A stretch of 24,540 nucleotides of DNA from Burkholderiales bacterium (GCA_005790965.1 SXTL01000003.1:1-24540), one strand, 5' to 3'; shown: positions 6,059 through 14,129, counted from the first letter of the stretch. Numbers and translations: made by a program. Notes: generated by a model from the sequence alone, not told the origin.

Positions 6059-8602
6059 TCAGGGAGCCATTTCCCAGGGTACCCAAACGGTGAAGCGGGA
6101 TCCCTGGTGAGGGCGGCTTTGCAAGGCAAGCGCGCCACCGAGTTGTTCGACAAACCCCTTGGTGAGCGCTAGGCCTAACCCTGTGCCCTCGAAGGCACGG
6201 GAGAGCGTGCTATCTATTTGGGAAAAAGGCTTAAAGAGTTTCGCAAAGTCAGATTCGGCGATGCCTATGCCCGGGTCTTCCACACTGATTTCCAGGAAAT
6301 CAGTCCTGTGGCTGCGCTCAAAATTGAAATGAATGGCGGGACGCGCAGCGCTGGGCAAGCCAATCTGGGCACGGCTTACCCGTTGCGCGTGAAGGGTGAC
6401 ATGGGATCCTGCCGGGCTAAATTTGACCGCATTGGAGAGCAGATTAAGAGTGATCTGCCGGACCTTGCGGACATCCGTCCAGATCGGTCCCAAATTCTGA
6501 GCCGCGTCCAGTATCAGGGTGATGCCCTTTTTCTGGGCCTGCGTTTGCAGACTGGTCAGGCAAGCGGACAGCAGAAGGTAAACATCCTCATGATCTTTCT
6601 GGAGGAACATTCTGCCGGCCTCGATTTTGGCCAGATCCAGGGCGTCATTGATGAGTGACAGGAGATGTTTCCCGCTGCCTTGAATATGGTTCAGGATTTC
6701 TTTCTGCGCTGGGTCAGAGTGGGCATCCGCGAGAATTTCGGAGAAACCGAGAATCGAATTCAGCGGTGTGCGGAGCTCATGGGACATGGTCGACAGAAAT
6801 CGTGATTTTGTCTGCAGGGCGTTTTCCAGAAGCTGGTTTTGCCCGGAAATGTAATGGAGGAGATTTTCCTTTTTGGCGATTTCTTCGGTGAGCGAATTGG
6901 CTAGATTTAAGGTGCGTATCCGCGCCTGATTGAGCAAGAGCACTAGGGTGGCGACAAACAGGGCGCTGGCGACTCCGAGCATAGCGATGAAGGTTGATTT
7001 ATCGTAACGGGGGTCGTTCTGATCCTGGAGTTCCTGGATGGTCAGGGTCCATAGATTGTTTCCAGCCTGAAGGGTTTGGGTTGACGAATAGGGCGTCTGC
7101 GGCGTTTGGGCTTGGCTCGGATCACCATGACGCCAAGCGATGGCGCTTTCCGTTGTGGCATTGCCTTCATACAAGGCCGCGCTTATCCCCGGGCGTTGCA
7201 GCGGCCTGAGTAGCCTTTGCAGATCGATGCCCGCATAGGCCCAGCCGAGCAGATTGGCGCAACGCAAAGCGGGAGTGTCATGGGGGCTGCCATTATGAAA
7301 AATGGGGTAAACCATGACGGCGTTGAAGGCGTTTTTTTGCGCGCCCGCAAGGCTTGCCTGGATGGGTAGCAGGGTGGGCCGTTCGGAGATCAGGGAGCGG
7401 CTGAGTCCCCGTTGCAAGGCCGGACTCCAAACCAGCCGTTGCAGGGGTTCGGCAGGGGTAGTGTGAATGCGTGGAGCAAGGTCTTCGGTTCGAACTTTAA
7501 GCGCCGGTCCATAACAGTTGCGGTGTAAAGAGTTGGGCTGACCGAGGTCTTGCGGATGGAGGATCCCTAGTGCCTGAACACCGAAGTGACGCTTCGGGTA
7601 AAAGGTTCTGGTCGTATAGGTTCGAAACTCGTCTGAGTCAACCTCTTTGGAGCTGGCATAAAACGCCGCCAGTCCAAGCAACAACTCGCTTCGAGTGTCC
7701 ATTTCTTGCGCGATATCTTGGACATAGTCTTGGGCCAGATGATCAAACTCAAATCGGGCTTGCTGTTGGGTGGCTTCTTGTTGGCCTTTCCAGGCCAGAA
7801 AAGTGAGGCTGGTCAGCAGTAGAAAAAGAAACAGGGGCAGTGTCTTCTCTGAGTGGATCTTGATCTGGCTGTCTTTAAAGGCATTGAATTTTGCGGTGGC
7901 GAAGTGGCCGAGCACGATCACCAGAACGAGCATGAGGGCGACAAAGGCTAGTAGCAAGGTGGGCGTGAGGCTGCCGGGGTCGGCAAGGCAAAGGCTGTCG
8001 GGCCGGAACCCTGCCGCCGCCATGCCGGTGTAATGCATGCCTGAAATTCCGGTGGCAAGGAAGAGGGCGCTTCCCAGTCGTAACCATGGAGCTTTGGGAT
8101 GGTCACGATAGTCCGGGAGAAGGAGCATGACCTTGATTGCGGCATAGGCCGCCGCGATGGCGATGAGGATGGATAGAGCGAACAGGCCGGGATCGTAGTG
8201 GATCGTCGGTTGCATTCGTATAGCCGCCATGCCGGTGTAGTGCATGATCGAAATGCCTGCCCCCATGGCAATAGCCGTCCCGGGCAAGGGCAGGCGGTAG
8301 GGAGCTGAGCAATGGATTTGCCACAAGCCAAAAATCATGGCCAGAATGGCAAACAGACCCGAGACCAAGGTTATCGGGGTGTCGTAATACAACGGGATGG
8401 GAAGGTGCAGGGCCAACATGCCGATAAAGTGCATGCCCCAAATACCCGTGCCGAGGGTGATGCCACCGATCAAGATACGGATCCGGATCTCGGCCGCATC
8501 CTGGCGGGAAGGTTCATTCGCGATATGGATGGCCCGATACGCGGCGAGCAAGGCCACTAGAAAAGATAGGGCGACAACCCAATAATTATAAGAAGGGGTC
8601 AC
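6059..8602 (-). CDS. MHYT-CHASE sensor histidine kinase
   Basis: The 847-residue protein, read from GTG 8602, begins with a seven-helix MHYT domain (about residues 5-240) containing MHFIGM (57-62), MHYTGM (120-125) and MHYTGM (189-194). A membrane helix (255-270), a periplasmic CHASE-type domain (about 280-530, with FYPKRHFGVQALG) and another helix (537-557) follow. Then come a HisKA domain with phospho-acceptor His608 in STMSHELRTPLN and a HATPase domain (NLLSNAVKF, DPGIGI, GTGLGLAL). No receiver domain is attached. MHYT domains are proposed, not proven, to bind copper and sense O2, CO or NO. GTG 8602 is preferred: it starts just before the first helix and follows GGGTGG, while the open frame upstream to 8938 runs into the divergent gene. 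The likely partner is the regulator at 8788. Confidence 0.88.
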   Translation of the reverse strand: MTPSYNYWVVALSFLVALLAAYRAIHIANEPSRQDAAEIRIRILIGGITLGTGIWGMHFIGMLALHLPIPLYYDTPITLVSGLFAILAMIFGLWQIHCSAPYRLPLPGTAIAMGAGISIMHYTGMAAIRMQPTIHYDPGLFALSILIAIAAAYAAIKVMLLLPDYRDHPKAPWLRLGSALFLATGISGMHYTGMAAAGFRPDSLCLADPGSLTPTLLLAFVALMLVLVIVLGHFATAKFNAFKDSQIKIHSEKTLPLFLFLLLTSLTFLAWKGQQEATQQQARFEFDHLAQDYVQDIAQEMDTRSELLLGLAAFYASSKEVDSDEFRTYTTRTFYPKRHFGVQALGILHPQDLGQPNSLHRNCYGPALKVRTEDLAPRIHTTPAEPLQRLVWSPALQRGLSRSLISERPTLLPIQASLAGAQKNAFNAVMVYPIFHNGSPHDTPALRCANLLGWAYAGIDLQRLLRPLQRPGISAALYEGNATTESAIAWRHGDPSQAQTPQTPYSSTQTLQAGNNLWTLTIQELQDQNDPRYDKSTFIAMLGVASALFVATLVLLLNQARIRTLNLANSLTEEIAKKENLLHYISGQNQLLENALQTKSRFLSTMSHELRTPLNSILGFSEILADAHSDPAQKEILNHIQGSGKHLLSLINDALDLAKIEAGRMFLQKDHEDVYLLLSACLTSLQTQAQKKGITLILDAAQNLGPIWTDVRKVRQITLNLLSNAVKFSPAGSHVTLHAQRVSRAQIGLPSAARPAIHFNFERSHRTDFLEISVEDPGIGIAESDFAKLFKPFSQIDSTLSRAFEGTGLGLALTKGFVEQLGGALALQSRPHQGSRFTVWVPWEMAP

Positions 8603-8787
8603 AAACCACCCGCTTGGGAAGGGAAGCGCGCAGACTGCCACGCAGGCGTGGCAGCGGTCAATAGGTTTGCCGGTGATTGGGGCGGACTGCCCATGGGAGG
8701 CATCGATTTGCGATAAAATTGCCCTGATATTGATCCGATCTCCTCTTTGAATAGAAGGGGTCGAAGTGGCCGCAAGGAGAAATAGCG

Positions 8788-10050
8788 ATGCGTGAACGCA
8801 AAGACTGCATCCTGATTGTTGACGATACCCCGCAGAATTGTGCGCTCCTGGTGGCCTTGCTAGGCGCCTATGACACCGTGGTTGCCAACTCGGGTGAAGA
8901 GGCTTTGGCGGTATTGGCGGGGGCGCAGGGCGATGCAATGCCGGATCTTGTCCTGCTCGATGTCATGATGCCCGGCCTCAACGGCTATGAGGTGGCCCAT
9001 CAGATCAAGGCCAACCCGCAGACTCAGGGTATCCCCATCATCATGGTGACGGCGCTGGATGACCGACAGGCCAAGCAAGCCAGTCTGGACAGCGGTGCCG
9101 AGGAATTTCTCAGTAAACCGATCGACCGTGCTGAATTGTTGGTTCGGGTCCGTAATATGCTGCGCTTGCGGCGGCAAAGCTTGGCCTTGGCTACTTACAA
9201 TGAGCAACTGGAGGCGCAGGTGCAGGCGCGTACTGCCGCCCTCAGCGCAGAAATTGTGACGCGCAAACAGGCGGAGGCGGAGGCCCACTTCCTGAATCGG
9301 CATGATGCCCTGACTAAACTCCCCAATCATGTGTATTTTCAGGAGACCGTTCGGTCGCTTCTCGATCAGGCTAGAGCGGAGGGGACTCAGGTCGCCGTTG
9401 TCATATTGGCGCTGGATCAACTGCGCCTCGTTATACAAACCCAGGGGCGTCCGGTTCGGGACCAACTGATTGCTCAGGTGGCGATGCGACTGAGTTGCAC
9501 CGAGTTGGGCCAACATTTCCTAGCTCACCTGGAACCGGGCGTTTTTGCTATTGCCCTGGGTCCGTACCCTGGCCTTGATCGCGAGCGTCTCAACGGGGCC
9601 ATAACGCACTGTATCAATGATGCCCTTAACGCGCCTTTTGAACTGGCAGGTATCGTCCTGCAACTGACGCCCCGGGTAGGGATCAGTCCAGCCTCGGTTG
9701 GGATGGACACGCCAGAGAGTTTGATTCAGGCGGCGGATCTTGCCCTTTATTGGTCCGGGCAACCCGGCCAGGAAGCCGTGCAATGGTATTCCCCCGAATT
9801 GGCGGAACAGGTGCGCGAGAGTCGTCAGACCTGGGCCGATGTGGGTCTGCGTATTGGCCGTTTGTCGCCCCGGGAGCGGGAGGTGGCTGATCTGATCGTG
9901 GCTGGGAATTCCACTAAGATGATTGCCTACAAATTGGGCACCAGTGACCGAACCGTCGACGCGCAACGCGTCCGGATCATGGATAAGCTTCAGGCCCATA
10001 CGCTAGCCGATGTTGTGCGCATGATGATGGCACCCTCGGTTCGTGCTTAA
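8788..10050 (+). CDS. Response regulator: receiver, degenerate GGDEF, LuxR/FixJ-type HTH
   Basis: This 420-residue protein has a complete receiver domain (1-125) with Asp12/Asp13, phospho-acceptor Asp58, Thr88 and Lys110. A coiled-coil linker (about 130-168) follows. A GGDEF-fold domain begins with HDALTKLPN (172-180), but the catalytic motif is replaced by EPGVF (249-253), so it should make no cyclic di-GMP. A LuxR/FixJ-type helix-turn-helix (about 358-413, LSPREREVADLIVAG ... RTVDAQRVRIMDKL) closes the protein. Combining a dead GGDEF with a DNA-binding output suggests a ligand-binding or dimerisation use of that domain. AAGGAGA at 8774-8780 supports ATG 8788. It is divergent from the MHYT kinase and directly upstream of the curli-like genes. 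Control of those genes is inferred from position. Confidence 0.88.
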   Translation: MRERKDCILIVDDTPQNCALLVALLGAYDTVVANSGEEALAVLAGAQGDAMPDLVLLDVMMPGLNGYEVAHQIKANPQTQGIPIIMVTALDDRQAKQASLDSGAEEFLSKPIDRAELLVRVRNMLRLRRQSLALATYNEQLEAQVQARTAALSAEIVTRKQAEAEAHFLNRHDALTKLPNHVYFQETVRSLLDQARAEGTQVAVVILALDQLRLVIQTQGRPVRDQLIAQVAMRLSCTELGQHFLAHLEPGVFAIALGPYPGLDRERLNGAITHCINDALNAPFELAGIVLQLTPRVGISPASVGMDTPESLIQAADLALYWSGQPGQEAVQWYSPELAEQVRESRQTWADVGLRIGRLSPREREVADLIVAGNSTKMIAYKLGTSDRTVDAQRVRIMDKLQAHTLADVVRMMMAPSVRA

Positions 10051-10064
10051 GGATCTTAAGGATC
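10047..10064. repeat. Tandem 9-mer TTAAGGATC
   Basis: TTAAGGATC occurs twice without a gap (10047-10055, 10056-10064), the first copy including the stop codon of the response regulator gene. It may be a chance duplication or a direct-repeat binding site ahead of the curlin gene. Confidence 0.5.
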
Positions 10065-10158
10065 AAGCCCGCAGCCGGGATTGTAGGACTGGGGTTGAAT
10101 GACTAAAGCCAATGCCTTTATCGGGGGCTAGGTGTTTTTACTTAGGTATATCCTTTTC

Positions 10159-10186
10159 TTGATCCCGATATCCGTTGTTCTATGAT
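10159..10186 (+). promoter_or_regulatory. Candidate sigma-70 promoter of the curlin subunit gene
   Basis: TTGATC (10159-10164) and TATGAT (10181-10186) have a 16-bp spacer. A start near 10193 would leave a leader of about 98 nt before ATG 10291. The gap of about 240 bp between the regulator and the curlin gene contains no other gene that I can see. Confidence 0.6.
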
Positions 10187-10290
10187 GCGCTCCAAGTAGG
10201 TTGTGATTAACAGGTTGAACCGGCGCGTTGCTCCATACAACAAGACCTGACCCGCAAGGCCCTGCTTACTGCATCTGTAAGGAGTACATC

Positions 10291-11349
10291 ATGAAACACG
10301 CATACACAAAACTCGCTATTGCCATGTTGATCGCCACTTCGGGCGCGGCCTATGCAGCGGGAACCAACTTTTCTAACTTGAGTGCAGGTACGGTCACCAA
10401 CTTGACCATCAGCCAAACGGGTACGGGCAAAAGCCGGATCAGTGGCGGTAATGCCTTGACCTCCTCGCGCGGGGACGATGTAAGTGGTACCGGCGCAAAT
10501 GGGACGAGCTTTGCTGAGGCTGCCGAGGCTAGTACCGCTTTTACCCATGTCGGTTCCTTGACCACCTTGAGTTTGACCCAGGTCACCAGTTCGGCCAATA
10601 CCGAGGGTGACAATAATGAGAACACCATCACCGGCACGATGTACACCACAGGTGGTAGCGTGACCGTGGCCCAGACGGGTGATGCCAACGCCGTTGATTT
10701 GACGATTGGTGGCTCTGGCAACAGCCTGACAACGCCCACCATCTCGATCACTCAGACCGGTAACGACAACCAGACCGAGCTGACCCGCACGGCCGGTACC
10801 AACACCGATACGATTGCCATCACCGGTAATAGCAACGCCGTCAAGGTGACCGGCGCTTCGACGGGCGCCAACAGTGTTCACCTGACTCTGGGCGGTGATA
10901 GCAACCAGGTTTGGGCCGAACAGAGCGCTGGTTCTGCTAACGCCATGAAGGTCAATGTGACAGGGGGTACCAATGTTCTGGATCTGACCCAGTCGGGTTC
11001 GAACGGCAGCTTGACGGGAGCCGTGAGTGGCACTGGCGCGACCATCGTCGGAAGCAATAACTACCTCTATTTGGCCCAATCGGGTACGGCTAACACTGCG
11101 ACCGTCGATATCACCGGCAGCACTAACAAGGTAGATATTAATCAGTCGGGCGCCACGACGGCTGCCACGCTGGCCCTGACCGGCAGTAGTAACGATATCG
11201 GCATCACGCAAAGCGGAGCCGGTACAAGCGTGAATCTAACCCTCGCCAGCACGAGCGCGACCGTTGCCGTGACGCAATCGACGGCGAGCGCTTCGTACGC
11301 CTATACGGGAACGGTTCCGTCGGGTGGCTCCATCTCCGTTACGCAGTAA
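10291..11349 (+). CDS. Curlin-repeat (CsgA-like) extracellular amyloid subunit
   Basis: This 352-residue protein has a Sec signal peptide (cleavage likely after AYA, near residue 22). The rest is Gly/Ser/Thr/Asn-rich, almost free of Cys, Pro and aromatics. It is built of curlin-like strand-turn repeats of the form hydrophobic-x-h-x-Q-S/T-G-x-x-N, for example ISITQTGNDN, LYLAQSGTAN and IGITQSGAGT. In the last 90 residues the key glutamines stand at 263, 285, 307, 329 and 352, a period of 22 as in E. coli CsgA. It is about twice the length of E. coli CsgA, and the spacing is looser before residue 235. ATG 10291 follows AAGGAG with 6-bp spacing. The csgF and csgG homologues downstream confirm the setting. 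Confidence 0.85.
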   Translation: MKHAYTKLAIAMLIATSGAAYAAGTNFSNLSAGTVTNLTISQTGTGKSRISGGNALTSSRGDDVSGTGANGTSFAEAAEASTAFTHVGSLTTLSLTQVTSSANTEGDNNENTITGTMYTTGGSVTVAQTGDANAVDLTIGGSGNSLTTPTISITQTGNDNQTELTRTAGTNTDTIAITGNSNAVKVTGASTGANSVHLTLGGDSNQVWAEQSAGSANAMKVNVTGGTNVLDLTQSGSNGSLTGAVSGTGATIVGSNNYLYLAQSGTANTATVDITGSTNKVDINQSGATTAATLALTGSSNDIGITQSGAGTSVNLTLASTSATVAVTQSTASASYAYTGTVPSGGSISVTQ

Positions 11350-11366
11350 GCCGGCAGTTGTCCATT

Positions 11367-11391
11367 GGGGGGCGCAAGCCCCCCTTTTTTT
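11367..11391 (+). terminator. Strong rho-independent terminator after the curlin gene
   Basis: GGGGGGC (11367-11373) pairs with GCCCCCC (11378-11384) around a GCAA tetraloop, followed by seven Ts. It separates the curlin gene from csgF, so the structural subunit and the secretion genes are probably not made in equal amounts. No strong promoter is evident before csgF; TTGACG at 11432 is a possible -35 without a good -10. Confidence 0.92.
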
Positions 11392-11510
11392 GCTTGGGGC
11401 AGAATACGAGGTGCTGGCGGGGAGATCTGGCTTGACGATGTTAGACTAGACGGACTGGATGATATTTTTCCATGCGCACCAACCCGGGTACCTCTGAGAA
11501 AGGCTGCATC

Positions 11511-12002
11511 ATGTTTACGCTGAACATCAAGGGTCTGTTTGATTCTATTGCCACCGGTATCGGGTCGGTCCGAAGGGCCGGCTTGTTCCTGCTGGGGGCT
11601 ACTTTGCTTGGCCCGGCCGCCGCCGCGGAGCTGTCGTACCAACTGCAATCCACCTTGGTTGGCGGCAACAACGCCGCTTTGCTGGCAGCGGAAAATACCC
11701 GCGCTAACGCCGTCAAACAGGCCAAGGAGCGCGCTGTGGCCGATGAATTACAGCGAATTCGCGACTTGGAGAATGCCGCAGCGGCCACGCCTGAGGCCCG
11801 CTTCTTGAGTTCCTTGCAATCGCAGATTTATTTTGCGGTCTCGCAGAGGATCGCCGCGAGCCTTGCCGATCCCAATGCGGCCCTGGCTCCCGTTACGATG
11901 GGGGACAGTACGGTCACTTTTGCGAGAGGGGTGGGGACCCTGACGGTGACCGTCGTGACTCCTTCCGGCACCTCGGTCATGGTCTTGCCCATCCCGCAGT
12001 GA
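11511..12002 (+). CDS. csgF: CsgF-like curli assembly factor
   Basis: The protein has 163 residues from ATG 11511, which follows GAGAAAGG; an in-frame ATG at 11472 has no ribosome-binding site. The signal peptide has a long N-region followed by a hydrophobic core, with cleavage near AAA-ELS, residue 39. The mature N-terminus (ELSYQLQSTLVGGNNAALLA) aligns by eye with the E. coli CsgF segment that plugs the CsgG pore, including the GGN turn. FLSSLQSQIYFAVSQRI matches the CsgF IQSQI region. The C-terminal beta segment GVGTLTVTVVTPSGTSVMVL fits the CsgF domain. CsgF caps CsgG and positions the nucleator on the cell surface. An extra charged Ala/Glu/Arg helix at about 65-95 is longer than I would expect. 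It runs into csgG with overlapping or adjacent codons. Confidence 0.85.
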   Translation: MFTLNIKGLFDSIATGIGSVRRAGLFLLGATLLGPAAAAELSYQLQSTLVGGNNAALLAAENTRANAVKQAKERAVADELQRIRDLENAAAATPEARFLSSLQSQIYFAVSQRIAASLADPNAALAPVTMGDSTVTFARGVGTLTVTVVTPSGTSVMVLPIPQ

Positions 12003-12004
12003 CC

Positions 12005-12775
12005 ATGAGGGGGCTACTGTTTTCACTTTTGGTCTGCGGCCTTGCGGGCTGTGCGGTACTCTTGCCGCCGCCGGCCCCGCCGGAAACACTGGTGGTACCA
12101 ACAGCCGGCAACCTGTCTCGCCAGGCCCTGATCGCCCGCCGACCGGCGCAGCATGTGCCCTATAACATTGGTATTTATAACTGCTTTGATACCACGGGTC
12201 AGAAGCGCAAGGGCGCCGGCGGAGGATCCGATTTCTCCAGCGCTGTACCGCAGGATTGCGCCCCTTTTCTGATTGCTTCATTCCGTGAGATGCCGTTTTA
12301 TCGCGTCCTGGAGCGTAGCCGGATCGATGACATTATCAAGGAGCGCCAGTTGGCAACTGCCATGCACGGTGAGTTGGGTAAAAAGATCCTCGGCACCATG
12401 CACATCGCGGATGCCATCATGATGGGCCAGATTATCAGTTATGACCGGACCTCCAGCCAGGCGGCGGGGGGCGTGGCTCTGTCCGCCCTGGGGGGCTCGC
12501 GCGAGCTTGTCTCTGATACCTTTACTTTCAGTTTGCGGGCGGTCTCGACCAAGACCGGCGAATTTATCGACGAGGTGTTGGTGAAGAAAACCGTAACCTC
12601 GGTGCAGGTGGATGGTCATGTGTTAAGGCTGATCGGCACAGACATGGCTAGCGTGGAATATGGCATGGCCCAAAACGAGACCGTGGGCATCGCCTTACAG
12701 GAGGCTATCGATCTTGCGGTGCGGACCTTGACCGAGCAAGGCATCAAAAGGGGTTGGTTGATTGATCACAACTGA
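12005..12775 (+). CDS. csgG: CsgG-like curli secretion channel lipoprotein
   Basis: The 256-residue protein has a lipoprotein signal with lipobox LAGC (Cys16) followed by a Pro-rich linker. CsgG-family blocks follow: YNIGIYNCFDTTGQ, FSSAVPQDCAPFLIASFREM, FYRVLERSRIDDIIKERQL, ADAIMMGQIISYDR, a FTFSLRAVSTKTGE strand and TVTSVQVDGHVLRLIG. CsgG forms a nonameric outer-membrane channel that exports curlins. GTG 11999 overlaps the csgF stop (GTGA) and is an alternative start two residues upstream; neither has an obvious ribosome-binding site, so coupling to csgF is likely. No csgE or csgC lies in the window. The next gene is convergent and encodes the second curlin. Confidence 0.92.
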   Translation: MRGLLFSLLVCGLAGCAVLLPPPAPPETLVVPTAGNLSRQALIARRPAQHVPYNIGIYNCFDTTGQKRKGAGGGSDFSSAVPQDCAPFLIASFREMPFYRVLERSRIDDIIKERQLATAMHGELGKKILGTMHIADAIMMGQIISYDRTSSQAAGGVALSALGGSRELVSDTFTFSLRAVSTKTGEFIDEVLVKKTVTSVQVDGHVLRLIGTDMASVEYGMAQNETVGIALQEAIDLAVRTLTEQGIKRGWLIDHN

Positions 12776-12829
12776 CCTGCGCTAGCAGACGGGCGTTGTC
12801 CGGAGGCTGCGCGGATTCAGGCGCGGGGG

Positions 12830-13510
12830 TTATTGCGCAACGGAGAGCCGGCCCTTTTCAGCCAGCGTGCCAGAAAAGATGAAGGTGGCGTCTTTGGAGG
12901 TTTGCTGCACAGAAAGGTCGGCCGCTTTAGCTTGTACCTCCATCTTGATGGTGCTTCCGGGGCCGGTCTGGGTGATTCTCACTCGGTTGGCCTCGCCGGA
13001 AAGCTGTAACGCGGTGTTTGCTCCGTACCCTGTTTGGCGGATGTCCAGCCGGTTTCCGGAGCCGGGGACCTGAAGCTGTACTTCGGTCAAAGGCGCACTT
13101 TGCGTCACCGCAATGATATTGCCATGGCGATCTTGATGGCAGTGGCTCTGGGGTGTCCCTGTCTGGTTGAAATAACCGCGTTCCACACTGGAGAGGTGAG
13201 CCGGCGCACCAACCTCAGGCAAGAGGCGCTCGGCAATGGGCATCTTAAGCTCCGACACGGTTGCCATGCCTTGGCCCGCGTCGCGGAACAATCCCTGAAA
13301 CCCCAGAATCTGCTCAAAATCGCCCGCATTACGGGTCACACCTCCGGGTGTCAGCGTCGGAGGATAAGCGCCCGGGTAAAGGGGCGGATAGATTGGAGGC
13401 AGGTCTACGCCGGATACCCCGGTTCCGGCCAAGCTCAGCAGGAAACCCAGTAGCGTTCCCGAGGCCTTTCGCGGGCAAATTGGGTTTTTTTTCGTGGGGA
13501 TATGGACCAT
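12830..13510 (-). CDS. Second curlin-repeat protein, possible CsgB-like nucleator
   Basis: The 226-residue protein, read from ATG 13510 after GAGGGG, has a signal sequence (basic N-region with KK and RK, hydrophobic core to about residue 33). A Pro/Tyr-rich segment (about 36-55) and a non-repeat region of about 75 residues with HCHQDRHGN follow. The last 95 residues are curlin repeats: NIIAVTQSAP, NRLDIRQTGYGAN, NRVRITQTGPGS and ADLSVQQTSKD. Key glutamines stand at 137, 159, 181, 203 and 226. The spacing is identical to that of the last five in the other curlin, and both proteins end in SVxQ. It is more basic than the first curlin, as E. coli CsgB is relative to CsgA, so a nucleator role is attractive but inferred. 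It is convergent with csgG. Confidence 0.8.
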   Translation of the reverse strand: MVHIPTKKNPICPRKASGTLLGFLLSLAGTGVSGVDLPPIYPPLYPGAYPPTLTPGGVTRNAGDFEQILGFQGLFRDAGQGMATVSELKMPIAERLLPEVGAPAHLSSVERGYFNQTGTPQSHCHQDRHGNIIAVTQSAPLTEVQLQVPGSGNRLDIRQTGYGANTALQLSGEANRVRITQTGPGSTIKMEVQAKAADLSVQQTSKDATFIFSGTLAEKGRLSVAQ

Positions 13511-13574
13511 GCTGGCCCCTCGCCTTGGTTTAGTAGCGCTAGGGATGCAATATGCCATTGCTACGCCTAATGAA

Positions 13575-14051
13575 TCAATCAACTTTCCAGTGCCCTGATT
13601 TGCCGCCCTTTTTTTCGACCAGCCGGATGGCGTCGATGACCATGCCGCGATCGACGGCTTTGCACATGTCGTAAATCGTGAGCAGGGCAACGCTGGCGGC
13701 GGTGAGGGCCTCCATCTCGACCCCGGTGCGGCCTACGGTCTCGGCAGTGGCGGTGCATTCGATGGCGTGCTCGGTGGCGTTTAGATTGAAATCAACGCTA
13801 ACGGCCGACAGGGCGATGGGGTGGCAGAGCGGGATCAGGTCGGCGGTGCGCTTGCTGGCCATGATCCCGGCCAGTCGGGCGACGCCGAGAACATCGCCTT
13901 TCTTGGCCTGGCCCCCGGCAATCATGGCGAAGGTGGCGGCCTGCATGGTGATGCGGCCCCGTACTACCGCCACGCGGGCGGTTTCGGCCTTGGCGCCGAC
14001 ATCGACCATGATGGCGTGGCCGGCGCGGTCAAAATGAGTGAATTCGCTCAT
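13575..14051 (-). CDS. moaC: Cyclic pyranopterin monophosphate synthase MoaC
   Basis: The 158-residue protein carries the MoaC signatures: an N-terminal MVDVGAKAETARVAVVRGRI, KRTADLIPLCHPIALSAV, TVGRTGVEMEALTAASVALLTIYDMCKAVD and KKGGKSGHW. The conserved Lys, His, Glu and Asp residues of the active site are in place. It converts 3',8-cyclo-7,8-dihydro-GTP into cPMP, the first stable precursor of the molybdenum cofactor, and acts as a hexamer in the cytoplasm. NapA needs that cofactor, though moaC is not in the nap operon. ATG 14051 gives the normal family length; an open extension to 14087 adds twelve residues with no support. It is divergent from the BepA-like gene, with 78 bp between starts. 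Confidence 0.97.
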   Translation of the reverse strand: MSEFTHFDRAGHAIMVDVGAKAETARVAVVRGRITMQAATFAMIAGGQAKKGDVLGVARLAGIMASKRTADLIPLCHPIALSAVSVDFNLNATEHAIECTATAETVGRTGVEMEALTAASVALLTIYDMCKAVDRGMVIDAIRLVEKKGGKSGHWKVD

Positions 14052-14129
14052 GGCGTGTACATCCTTGGCGTTACAAATCCGATACAAAGGGAGGCGGCGG
14101 TGTCGCCCATCTGCCTATATCATAGCCAC

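Noticed and set aside
8603..8938. N-terminal extension of the MHYT kinase to 8938
   Set aside because: The extra 112 residues are Pro/Arg/His-rich without a domain, and they would overlap the start and ribosome-binding site of the divergent response regulator. GTG 8602 begins just before the first MHYT helix.
8860..9516. Open frame of 218 codons on the minus strand within the response regulator
   Set aside because: It is a shadow of the receiver and GGDEF coding sequence without motif or ribosome-binding site.
10207..11211. Long open frame (334 codons) on the minus strand opposite the curlin gene
   Set aside because: It mirrors the repetitive Gly/Thr/Asn codons of the curlin gene, has no ribosome-binding site or recognisable domain, and covers the curlin promoter and start. 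The plus-strand product has a signal peptide and curlin repeats.
13821..14129. N-terminal extension of the BepA-like protease from 13821
   Set aside because: This part lies over moaC on the opposite strand; the true product begins with the signal peptide at 14130.
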